Shown piece after piece: positions 1 through 5,268 of a stretch of 6,927 nt of DNA. A model generated the notes under the pieces. The model searched no databases and was not told the origin of the DNA. It saw only the letters and a program-made list of their open reading frames with translations. Made by a program: the position numbers and the translations under genes. Every line of letters starts with the position of its first letter. The first letter of the stretch is position 1. The DNA is from Thermoprotei archaeon (GTDB lineage: Archaea; Thermoproteota; Thermoprotei_A; Sulfolobales; NBVN01), in contig QMWS01000036.1 of the NCBI GenBank assembly GCA_003661745.1, forward strand, positions 1-6,927, read 5' to 3'.

Positions 1-26
1 GAGTTTAAGTCTCCGCAGGCCCGCCA
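1..26 (+). tRNA. 3' end of a tRNA gene (partial, T arm and acceptor end)
   Basis: Only the last part of the gene is inside the window. Bases 1-3 (GAG) and 11-13 (CTC) can pair as the inner T stem around a seven-base loop TTTAAGT (4-10). C14 and G15 would pair with a G and a C just outside the window. Then come seven bases for the 3' acceptor strand (CAGGCCC, 16-22), a discriminator G (23) and an encoded CCA (24-26). The spacing is exactly that of a tRNA, and the GC-rich acceptor contrasts with AT-rich surroundings. Loop positions 57 and 58 are both A. The oddity is T at position 56, which is almost always C in tRNAs. The anticodon is not visible, so identity is unknown; the implied 5' acceptor strand would be GGGCCTG. 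The upstream sequence would settle the call. Confidence 0.55.
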
Positions 27-48
27 TCCTACTAGTCAGTAACTTAAG

Positions 49-855
49 TTAACTACGCTTTACCAGTCTAAAGAACACTATATATCCAGTATGTCCTATC
101 ATTAGGGTGTGCGGTCTTAGTGCCTCTGATTTAGGCTGATATTCTCTTAGCATAGACTCATATATGTGTATGTCAACACCAATTTTGTGCTCCTCTAGAG
201 CCCTCACTACCTTAATTACTTGATTTACTGTGGGAACGAAGATAAGAACTGGCGCTGAGGGCTTAAGGGTCTCAGATAGGCTGTTTAGTGCGTTCCAAGG
301 GTCTGGTATGTCGAGAAATGCGGCATCTAACCCAGTTTCCGTGACATCCTTTCTAACATCGCCTATTTTTATTGTCACTCTATCAGAGAGTCCAAGCAAC
401 TTGAGATTTCGTTTAGCTACATCAGCGAACTCTTTTCTAATTTCGTAGCAGTAAACATGTCCCTCAGGACCTACGGAATATGCTAGTGCTGCCGTTAGAA
501 AGCCTGTACCTACGCCGCCCTCCAGCACCTTAGAGCCATAGCCTATACCTGACAGCATAATCATTAATGCTATATCCTTAGGATATATCACCTGAGTTAC
601 TCTCTTAGGGAGGTTCATGAGTAAATCATAGAATGTCGGCTTTAGAATGTACGCCTTAGCACCAGTACTTAGAGTTACTGGCTCACCCCACTCCCTCCCT
701 ATTATATCGTCATGCTTAACAACACCTTTGTCGGAATTAATTACAGCGCCCTCCCTAATCTTAACTAAGCGCTTCCGCCTGTTATCTATATAAAGCAGTA
801 CGTAATCACCCTCCCTTACGGCTCGGCTCTGGAGTCTTTCTTCATCACTCAGCAA
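49..855 (-). CDS. trmI: tRNA (adenine-57/58-N1)-methyltransferase TrmI
   Basis: This is a SAM-dependent class I methyltransferase that makes m1A at position 58, and in archaea also 57, in the T loop of tRNAs, stabilising them at high temperature. The 268-residue protein has the usual layout. A small N-terminal beta domain (about 10-65) is followed by the Rossmann domain with motif I VLEGGVGTGFLT (110-121) and an acidic ribose-binding residue E138. The catalytic-loop motif is FLDIPDPW (180-187), with D182 the likely catalytic aspartate. The C-terminal signature RPHTLMIGHTGYIVF is typical of the family. Motif I has EGG where relatives usually have EAG. The start is TTG at 855, chosen because GGAGGG lies six bases upstream (867-862) and the nearby ATGs are out of frame. 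It is transcribed alone and converges on the tRNA-like sequence at 1-26. Confidence 0.93.
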   Translation of the reverse strand: MLSDEERLQSRAVREGDYVLLYIDNRRKRLVKIREGAVINSDKGVVKHDDIIGREWGEPVTLSTGAKAYILKPTFYDLLMNLPKRVTQVIYPKDIALMIMLSGIGYGSKVLEGGVGTGFLTAALAYSVGPEGHVYCYEIRKEFADVAKRNLKLLGLSDRVTIKIGDVRKDVTETGLDAAFLDIPDPWNALNSLSETLKPSAPVLIFVPTVNQVIKVVRALEEHKIGVDIHIYESMLREYQPKSEALRPHTLMIGHTGYIVFFRLVKRS

Positions 856-861
856 TACCAG

Positions 862-905
862 CCCTCCTCATAGCCAATGTTCTCTACTTATTTAGAGTTA
901 AAAAA
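862..905 (-). promoter_or_regulatory. trmI promoter and Shine-Dalgarno
   Basis: On the minus strand TTTTTTAA (905-898) is a good archaeal TATA box. Transcription would begin about 25 bases on, near 876, giving a leader of about 20 bases that contains the Shine-Dalgarno GGAGGG (867-862), six bases before the TTG start. This leader is what decides the non-ATG start of trmI. No operator-like repeat is seen. The start site is inferred from spacing only. Confidence 0.5.
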
Positions 906-1000
906 CTGAAGGAGGCTCATGACAATGATGCCTCAGGAGAGCAGTATTGCCAATAACTGAGAAGCAGTGAAAACAGTAATTATGTTTTATTAAATAGGAA

Positions 1001-1210
1001 TCAAACAAGCCTCACTCTTCTTACTAGTGCTATACTGTTTTTGCTGTGCCTGAGTTCATCGCTTTTATCAGAGAACCAGAGTTCCTTCTTGAGTAGGTCC
1101 CTAATTGCTGTCCTAATTACCTCTGACCTACTAGAGTACCTGCCAAGCTTAACTAGCTCATCAATACCTTCGAGGTATATTTCAGGAATTTTTACTGTCA
1201 CTAGCCTCAT
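1001..1210 (-). CDS. CopG/MetJ-type ribbon-helix-helix transcriptional regulator
   Basis: This 69-residue protein has the ribbon-helix-helix pattern. A short beta strand (RLVTVKIPEIYL, 2-13) would insert into the major groove as a dimer. Helix 1 follows (GIDELVKLG, 15-23), then the turn YSSRSEVIRTAIRDLLK (25-41), where the SRSE turn and hydrophobic spacing are characteristic. The tail after about residue 43 is basic and low in recognisable features. Such crenarchaeal proteins dimerise and bind short palindromes, often at their own promoter, and some are antitoxins. No toxin-like partner is next to it: trmI lies downstream after a 145-base gap and rps25e is divergent. A stand-alone repressor is therefore more likely than an antitoxin. 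The start is ATG at 1210, with no strong Shine-Dalgarno, so translation is probably from a short leader. The target genes are unknown. Confidence 0.85.
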   Translation of the reverse strand: MRLVTVKIPEIYLEGIDELVKLGRYSSRSEVIRTAIRDLLKKELWFSDKSDELRHSKNSIALVRRVRLV

Positions 1211-1227
1211 ACACGAAACCCGCTTCT

Positions 1228-1254
1228 CTACTTAGTAGGCATATAGTTTAAAAA
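1228..1254 (-). promoter_or_regulatory. Promoter of the RHH regulator with a candidate operator palindrome
   Basis: On the minus strand TTTTTTAAAC (1254-1246) is a TATA box, placing transcription start near 1222, about 12 bases before the ATG. Between TATA and start lies CTACTTAGTAG (1228-1238), two five-base inverted arms around one central base. This is the size of operator bound by ribbon-helix-helix dimers. The position would block polymerase, so negative autoregulation is a reasonable inference. Confidence 0.4.
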
Positions 1255-1310
1255 AGCGCTGACAAGTTAACGCAGCTGAACAGATTGCACCTAGCGGATT
1301 TTTTCAAAAC

Positions 1311-1344
1311 CTTAATAATCTCCTATCACCACCTAACTCTGGTG
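1311..1344 (+). promoter_or_regulatory. rps25e promoter and ribosome binding site
   Basis: CTTAATAAT (1311-1319), preceded by a purine-rich TFB-recognition-like CAAAAC (1305-1310), fits an archaeal promoter with a start near 1340. GGTG (1341-1344) matches the 3' end of archaeal 16S rRNA and sits eight bases before the ATG at 1353. The assignment rests on spacing and composition. Confidence 0.45.
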
Positions 1345-1352
1345 CTACTACA

Positions 1353-1667
1353 ATGGGTGGCGGCAAGCCGAAGAAGCCTCTGTCAGCACTGGATAAGTCG
1401 AGTAGAAGGAAGGCAACTGAACTAATCAAGAAGAGCAAAGAAGAAAAGAGAGTTAGTAGCTACTACACAATAACGGACGACCTGATAAAGAAAGCAACAA
1501 GGGTAGTGTCTGATATGGATGTCGTTACTCCCTCAGCGCTTGCCTCGGCATTAGGCGTTAAAGTATCAATTGCTAAGTCCCTGATTAGAGCACTACTGAG
1601 GACTGGCGCGCTTAAGCTAGTTGATAAGTCAAGAGATTTAATAATAGCAGTACCTGAGTCTAAGTAA
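1353..1667 (+). CDS. rps25e: 30S ribosomal protein S25e
   Basis: This small-subunit ribosomal protein is shared by archaea and eukaryotes and absent from bacteria. In eukaryotes it sits on the head near the E site. The 104-residue protein starts with the typical GGGKPKKP basic tail and a lysine-rich helix (about 12-33). A winged-helix domain follows: YYTITDDLIKKATRVV (37-52), then MDVVTPSALASALGVKVSIAKSLIRALLRTGALKLV, ending with a short beta wing. Length and order match crenarchaeal S25e. The start is ATG with GGTG eight bases upstream. It is monocistronic, divergent from the RHH regulator and convergent with the small gene at 1727-1951. Confidence 0.93.
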   Translation: MGGGKPKKPLSALDKSSRRKATELIKKSKEEKRVSSYYTITDDLIKKATRVVSDMDVVTPSALASALGVKVSIAKSLIRALLRTGALKLVDKSRDLIIAVPESK

Positions 1668-1726
1668 TCTCTCAAGAAATTACAGACGCATAGCCAAGAT
1701 AATAGAGTAGTGTGTTAATTATGAGC

Positions 1727-1951
1727 TTAAGGTTTTAATGCGTAATACTCCTCCCTGATTTTTGAAGCCACTTCATCTGGCAGCGTCTCTAAGTCAATAA
1801 CTCTAGCTGTCCACGGCGGCTCCTTAACTATGGGTCCAACAACTATGTATCTTTCAGGGTTTTCCTCAGACTTACTCTTCAGCACACGCACCTTTACGTA
1901 GGTCTTATCATTTATCCTAACATAGACGTACTTGCCTTTTTTCAGTCCCAC
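1727..1951 (-). CDS. Small conserved crenarchaeal protein of unknown function (possibly DUF5622)
   Basis: This 74-residue protein begins with a basic, beta-rich half (KKGKYVYVRINDKTYVKVRVL, residues 4-24). A central YIVVGPIVKEPPWTARVIDL segment follows, and it ends in a short acidic helix (about 57-70). It resembles a short family found in crenarchaeal genomes that I associate with the label DUF5622. That name is from memory and needs a profile search. Alternating hydrophobics and basic residues suggest a small beta-barrel or nucleic-acid-binding fold, which is inference only. There are no cysteines, membrane segments or signal peptide. The start is GTG at 1951, decided by AGGTGG (1963-1958) six bases upstream. 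It is divergent from the uracil glycosylase gene and convergent with rps25e. Confidence 0.75.
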   Translation of the reverse strand: MGLKKGKYVYVRINDKTYVKVRVLKSKSEENPERYIVVGPIVKEPPWTARVIDLETLPDEVASKIREEYYALKP

Positions 1952-1957
1952 CTTTAA

Positions 1958-2014
1958 CCACCTAGGGAAACATAAAATAAAATTACTAAAAAAGTCTTTA
2001 CCTTAGTTGGAGGT
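1958..2014. promoter_or_regulatory. Divergent promoter region for the small protein (-) and uracil-DNA glycosylase (+)
   Basis: The 70 bases between the two starts are very AT-rich. On the minus strand CTTTTTTAG (1994-1986) can serve as TATA for the small gene, giving a start near 1965, just upstream of its AGGTGG (1963-1958). On the plus strand ATAAAATA (1972-1979) can serve as TATA for the glycosylase, giving a start near 2002, upstream of GGAGGT (2009-2014). The two promoters overlap, so the genes may share or compete for transcription factors. Confidence 0.45.
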
Positions 2015-2021
2015 TCTCGAG

Positions 2022-2687
2022 TTGACGAATAATACACATAGCTCTAAGGAGAGGATGTGGTACGAAATCATTAAGGAAATTAAGGAATGCACAAGATGCG
2101 ACTTGCATAAGTATAGAAAAAAAGCAGTCCCTGGTGAGGGATCATTAAACTCTAGGGTACTTTTCTTAGGTGAGGCGCCAGGGCGGAAAGAGGATGAGGA
2201 AGGACGTCCTTTTGTCGGTGCTGCAGGAAAACTTCTTGATGCGCTCCTAAGGAATATTGGCTTATCGAGGGAGAAGGTCTTTATAACGAACGTAGTTAAG
2301 TGCAGACCGCCTAATAACAGGGATCCTAGGGAAGATGAGATTTGTGCGTGTTCTGTATTCACGAATAGGATATTATCACTCATAGATCCAGATATAATTG
2401 TTACGCTGGGAAATCATGCTGGTAAGTACGTCTTTACTATATTAGGTAGCAGGTCGTGGTATGGCGTGAGTAGGCACAGAGGCAGAGTATACGAGCTAAC
2501 ACTCAACGTACTCGTTAAGAAGGTAAGGGTAATACCTACGTATCACCCAGCTGCAGCGCTTTATAACCCCATTCTTAGACGTGAGTTAGAAAATGACTTT
2601 ATGCTCATTCAGAAAGTCATACATAGCGTATCCGAGAAACGTGAGGGCAGGACGCTCCTTGACTTCTTTGGCAGAGGTGGTGAGTAG
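2022..2687 (+). CDS. udg: Family 4 uracil-DNA glycosylase, [4Fe-4S] type
   Basis: This enzyme removes uracil formed by cytosine deamination in DNA, the first step of base-excision repair. Numbering is from TTG 2022 (221 residues). The iron-sulfur cysteines are C23 and C26 (ECTRC), C94 (VVKCRPP) and C110, with the family's 15-residue gap between the last two. C108 is an extra cysteine. The active-site motif is GEAPGRKEDEEGRPFVG (50-66), the second motif is NVVKCRPPNNRDP (90-102), and the conserved histidine motif is YHPAA (H175). The start is uncertain. TTG 2022 has GGAGGT seven bases upstream; a TTG at 2007 would overlap that same element; ATG 2055 would still keep all conserved parts. The stop overlaps the GTG of the next gene by one base, so the two are co-transcribed and probably translationally coupled. 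Confidence 0.92.
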   Translation: MTNNTHSSKERMWYEIIKEIKECTRCDLHKYRKKAVPGEGSLNSRVLFLGEAPGRKEDEEGRPFVGAAGKLLDALLRNIGLSREKVFITNVVKCRPPNNRDPREDEICACSVFTNRILSLIDPDIIVTLGNHAGKYVFTILGSRSWYGVSRHRGRVYELTLNVLVKKVRVIPTYHPAAALYNPILRRELENDFMLIQKVIHSVSEKREGRTLLDFFGRGGE

Positions 2688-3145
2688 TGCCTGGAGGCGA
2701 AGAAAGAAGTACAGGAGTTAGTAGAGATGATGTAGTAAGATACATTGAGGAGAAGATTAAGAGGTTAAAGAATGAGTTAATGATGCTTAACGCTCTCCTA
2801 TCCATACTTAAGGGCGAGTCATCCAGGGCGTCACCGACTGTAAGGCCTGAGAGCGTTGAGGTAATAACTCTGGATGATGAAGTCATAGCTAATGTTATGG
2901 AGATGGAAGGAAGTATTAGGGTGATCTTAAGAGAATCCATCTCGAAGGATCACCCGCTTCTGGAATCCTTCTTGATAAGGATGCTTGAGGAACGCAAGGA
3001 GAGCGGGGATATACGGGACTACGTAATTAAGGAGAGCAGAGGGTACGTGACCGAAATACTTCTTGAGGGTGTATCGAGGCAGTCGGTTCTTAAAGAATTA
3101 GAGCTCGCACTGAAGTATGTATGGAGAGAGATGCATAAAGAGTGA
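2687..3145 (+). CDS. Conserved-looking protein of unknown function coupled to uracil-DNA glycosylase
   Basis: I do not recognise this 152-residue protein. It starts at GTG 2687 inside the glycosylase stop (TAGTG), with a strong AGGTGG (2675-2680) about six bases upstream, so it is very likely translated by coupling. Residues 12-42 form a charged, leucine-spaced helix likely to make a coiled coil. A linker rich in Ser, Pro and Arg follows (43-55), then a mixed alpha/beta part. In that part, residues 75-102 and 119-146 can be aligned without gaps. Each is a strand ending in an IL, then E-x-(I/V)-S-(K/R), then an amphipathic helix, which suggests a duplicated beta-alpha unit. There are no cysteines, membrane segments or enzyme motifs. 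Its place between glycosylase and ligase suggests a role in DNA repair, perhaps as an adaptor. That is inference from context. Confidence 0.8.
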   Translation: MPGGEERSTGVSRDDVVRYIEEKIKRLKNELMMLNALLSILKGESSRASPTVRPESVEVITLDDEVIANVMEMEGSIRVILRESISKDHPLLESFLIRMLEERKESGDIRDYVIKESRGYVTEILLEGVSRQSVLKELELALKYVWREMHKE

Positions 3146-3203
3146 CCTCAGCGTAACACTGAGCAGGCATCAATAGCCTTCTTGCCGGGTTCTCATCATA
3201 GGC
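3144..3203 (-). ncRNA. Weak candidate box C/D guide RNA
   Basis: On the minus strand there is a perfect C box ATGATGA (3199-3193), an internal C'-like TTGATGC (3180-3167 region) and a D box CTGA (3151-3148). The 41 bases between C and D are close to the archaeal norm. GGCC before the C box and GGTC after the D box can form a short terminal stem. ATTTTAAG (3236-3229) is a TATA box correctly placed for a start near 3207. Against it, no D' box is recognisable and the last guide would be about 15 bases. The D-adjacent sequence shares only seven bases of complementarity with a 16S segment I remember (GUAACAC). It would touch the end of the upstream gene antisense. Confidence 0.33.
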
Positions 3204-3260
3204 CTAATACATCACTTAGCTTTAAGTCTTAAAATCTATCTCAGCACATTAACACCAACA

Positions 3261-3295
3261 CTTAATTATTTTCCTAACGCTTCATTCTTGGGGAG
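3261..3295 (+). promoter_or_regulatory. DNA ligase promoter and Shine-Dalgarno
   Basis: CTTAATTA (3261-3268) is a TATA-like element with a predicted start near 3290. GGGGAG (3290-3295) lies three bases before the TTG start at 3299, closer than usual. The mRNA leader would be about ten bases or fewer, so initiation may be nearly leaderless. The 153-base gap before ligase otherwise holds only the minus-strand C/D-like candidate and a small hairpin (CTCAG/CTGAG, 3147-3163) after the upstream stop. Confidence 0.4.
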
Positions 3296-3298
3296 ATA

Positions 3299-5092
3299 TT
3301 GGACTTACAGATACTGGTTCAGGCTTTTAGTAAGTTAGAGAGAATTACCAGTAGGACGCAGATAGTTCTTGTACTTGTTGACTTATTCAAGAAGACTCCC
3401 CCGGAAACAATCGATAAAGTAATTTACTTAATTCAGGGTAAGCTATGGCCTGAGTGGAAGGGTCTCCCCGAGCTTGGTGTAGGTGAGAAATTCCTTATTA
3501 AGGCAATAGCTAAGGCTACTAGAGCCCGCGAATCCGAAGTAGAGAATCTATACAAGAAACTAGGTGATTTGGGAAAAGTCGCTGAAAACCTTAAGAGTAG
3601 GGCTGAGAGTGCTGGTGCAGGTCTCGTAAAGTTCATGGGAGCGGTTGGAAAGGAGAAGCTAAGTGTTGAGAAAGTCTATGAAACCTTAGTTAAGGTTGCT
3701 CTAGCAGCAGGTGAGGGAAGCAGAGACGTAAAAATCAATCTCATAGCTGGCTTACTGACCGATGCATCACCTCTAGAGGCGAGGTACATCGTAAGGCTTA
3801 TCGAAGGTAGATTAAGGTTAGGCATAGGCGATGCCGCTATAATGGATGCCCTAGCAATAACCTACGCTGGATCACAGGCATATAGACCCCTTGTTGAGAG
3901 GGCCTACAACATAAGAGCTGACTTAGGCAATATAGCTAAGATACTTGCTAAGTCAGGCATTAAGGCTCTAGAAGGTATTAAGCCGGAAGTCGGCGTACCA
4001 ATAAGACCCATGCTCGCTGAACGCTTAAGCGACCCTCACGAGATCTTAGCTAAGGTTGGCGGTAAGGCCTTAGTCGAGTATAAGTACGATGGTGAAAGAG
4101 CGCAAATTCATAAGAAAGGCAATGACGTGTGGATATACTCAAGAAGACTCGAGAACATAACACATCAATACCCTGATGTCGTTGAGATGGTTCTACAGAG
4201 CATTAAGAGCAATGAGGTAATAATCGAAGGTGAGATAGTAGCTATAGATCCTGAAACAGGGGAAATGAAGCCTTTCCAGGAATTAATGCATAGGAAGAGA
4301 AAACATGACATACATGAGATAATTAAGGAGTGCCCTGTTGCCGTGTACTTATTCGACATACTGTATAAGGATGGTGAAGACCTAACGCTTAAGCCAATAA
4401 TGGAGAGAAGGAAAGCGCTTATTGAGGTTGTGCAGGAAACCGATAGATTTAGGATAGCTCAATACATGATTACTGATAGTCCTGAGGAATTGGAGAAGTT
4501 CTTCTTAGAAGCGATAGAGAACGGTGCTGAAGGAGTGATGATTAAGGCGATTCACGAGAAAGCTATTTATCAGGCGGGAGCTAGAGGCTGGCTATGGATT
4601 AAGTATAAGAGGGACTACAAGAGTGAGATGTCAGATACGGTCGACTTAGTAGTTGTTGGTGCTTTTGCTGGGAGGGGTAGAAGAGCAGGAAAGTATGGAG
4701 CCTTACTTATGGCTGCATACGACCCTGATACCGATACATTTAAGACTGTATGCAAAGTCGGCTCAGGCTTTACCGACGAAGACCTAGAGAAGCTAAACCA
4801 AATGCTACAGCCATACATAACACCACACAAACACCCACGTGTTGACTGCTTAATGAAGCCCGATGTGTGGGTAGTTCCTGCATTGGTAGCTGAGATTATT
4901 GGTGCCGAACTTACCCTATCGCCGCTACATACATGCTGCAAGAATATGGTAAGGAAAGGTGTTGGAATATCAATAAGGTTTCCGAGATTTATACGTTGGA
5001 GAGACGATAAGGGACCTGAGGACGCCACAACTACTAAGGAATTACTTGAGATGTACAAGAGACAGCTAAGGAGGATCGAAGAAGTAAGGTAA
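3299..5092 (+). CDS. lig: ATP-dependent DNA ligase (archaeal, ligase I-like)
   Basis: This enzyme seals nicks in DNA during Okazaki fragment joining and repair. The 597 residues match the crenarchaeal family in length and order. The N-terminal DNA-binding domain covers about 1-210, with the IQGKLWPEW and VEGRLRLGIGDA signatures. The adenylation domain has nucleophile K262 in motif I (EYKYDGER), motif Ia (YSRRLENIT), motif III YLFDILYKDG (350-359), motif IV EGVMIKAI (411-418) and motif V WLWIKYKRDYK (K435, K437). The OB-fold domain runs to the C-terminus and contains the RFPRFIRWRDDK segment of motif VI. The start is TTG 3299, and its N-terminus (MDLQILVQAFSKLERI) aligns with my memory of Sulfolobus ligase, which supports it. 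Some crenarchaeal ligases also accept ADP or GTP; the sequence does not show which. It has its own promoter and shares a repair theme with the glycosylase upstream. Confidence 0.96.
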   Translation: MDLQILVQAFSKLERITSRTQIVLVLVDLFKKTPPETIDKVIYLIQGKLWPEWKGLPELGVGEKFLIKAIAKATRARESEVENLYKKLGDLGKVAENLKSRAESAGAGLVKFMGAVGKEKLSVEKVYETLVKVALAAGEGSRDVKINLIAGLLTDASPLEARYIVRLIEGRLRLGIGDAAIMDALAITYAGSQAYRPLVERAYNIRADLGNIAKILAKSGIKALEGIKPEVGVPIRPMLAERLSDPHEILAKVGGKALVEYKYDGERAQIHKKGNDVWIYSRRLENITHQYPDVVEMVLQSIKSNEVIIEGEIVAIDPETGEMKPFQELMHRKRKHDIHEIIKECPVAVYLFDILYKDGEDLTLKPIMERRKALIEVVQETDRFRIAQYMITDSPEELEKFFLEAIENGAEGVMIKAIHEKAIYQAGARGWLWIKYKRDYKSEMSDTVDLVVVGAFAGRGRRAGKYGALLMAAYDPDTDTFKTVCKVGSGFTDEDLEKLNQMLQPYITPHKHPRVDCLMKPDVWVVPALVAEIIGAELTLSPLHTCCKNMVRKGVGISIRFPRFIRWRDDKGPEDATTTKELLEMYKRQLRRIEEVR

Positions 5093-5163
5093 GACAGCGC
5101 TTTCAACGATAAAATTCCTAGACATAGCACAAGTTACCACACTAAAAGCTACATTTAATTGAT

Positions 5164-5219
5164 TCGATCAGCTGAGACAGGTCTAATCATTAAGTCATTC
5201 ATTGCCCCTCATCATCTCC
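5164..5219 (-). ncRNA. Box C/D sRNA, predicted to guide methylation of 23S rRNA near G2599
   Basis: Reading the minus strand: C box ATGATGA (5215-5209), a ten-base guide GGGGCAATGA (5208-5199), D'-like ATGA (5198-5195), a four-base spacer, C' box ATGATTA (5190-5184), a 12-base guide GACCTGTCTCAG (5183-5172) and D box CTGA (5171-5168). The 12-base guide is complementary over 11 bases to the archaeal 23S sequence UGAGACAGGUC, recalled from memory (E. coli 2596-2606). Only the base next to the D box fails to pair. By the D-plus-five rule the target is G2599. The D' guide has no target I can name. Box elements would bind L7Ae, Nop5 and fibrillarin. D' and C' each differ from consensus by one base. 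Confidence 0.72.
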
Positions 5220-5240
5220 AACTAAATTTTTCCATTCGGG

Positions 5241-5247
5241 TATATTA
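5241..5247. promoter_or_regulatory. TATA-like element between two divergent C/D sRNA genes
   Basis: TATATTA reads TAATATA on the other strand, so it is TATA-like both ways. Its centre (5244) is 29 bases from the plus-strand C box at 5273 and 29 bases from the minus-strand C box at 5215. Both distances fit an archaeal start 25-27 bases downstream, just before each C box. One element may thus serve both sRNAs. The alternative AT-rich tract at 5221-5230 is too close to the minus C box to act for it. Confidence 0.45.
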
Positions 5248-5268
5248 GCTTCATTAGAAATAAGGAGT

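Noticed and set aside
845..860. CTGAGTGATGA on the minus strand at the start of trmI, resembling a D box next to a C box.
   Set aside because: There is no spacer between the boxes and no partner C or D box at guide distance; the codons of the trmI N-terminus explain it.
912..960. Small hairpin (GAGGC...GCCTC, 912-934) with ATGATGC and a downstream CTGA, a C/D-like hint on the plus strand.
   Set aside because: Only 26 bases separate the boxes, too few for two guides, and there is no internal D' or C'. The hairpin is short and bulged.
1001..1210. RHH protein as the antitoxin of a toxin-antitoxin pair.
   Set aside because: No toxin-sized gene is adjacent in the same operon; its neighbours are trmI and the divergent rps25e.
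2007..2009. TTG at 2007 as the start of the uracil glycosylase.
   Set aside because: It lies inside or just before the GGAGGT element (2009-2014) that best serves TTG 2022, and the five extra residues are not part of the family.
2003..2383. Open frame of 126 codons on the minus strand opposite the uracil glycosylase.
   Set aside because: It overlaps the conserved motifs of the glycosylase and its own promoter, and the translation shows no family features.
4527..4541. CTGA, four bases, then GTGATGA on the plus strand, exactly like a D'-C' core of a C/D RNA.
   Set aside because: It lies in ligase motif IV (EGVMIK) where the codons explain it. There is no C box 12 bases upstream and only ACGA where the D box should be.
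4615..5130. Open frame of 171 codons on the minus strand opposite the ligase OB domain.
   Set aside because: It is antisense to conserved ligase sequence, rich in Ser, Leu and Ile as expected for a shadow frame, and has no recognisable domain.
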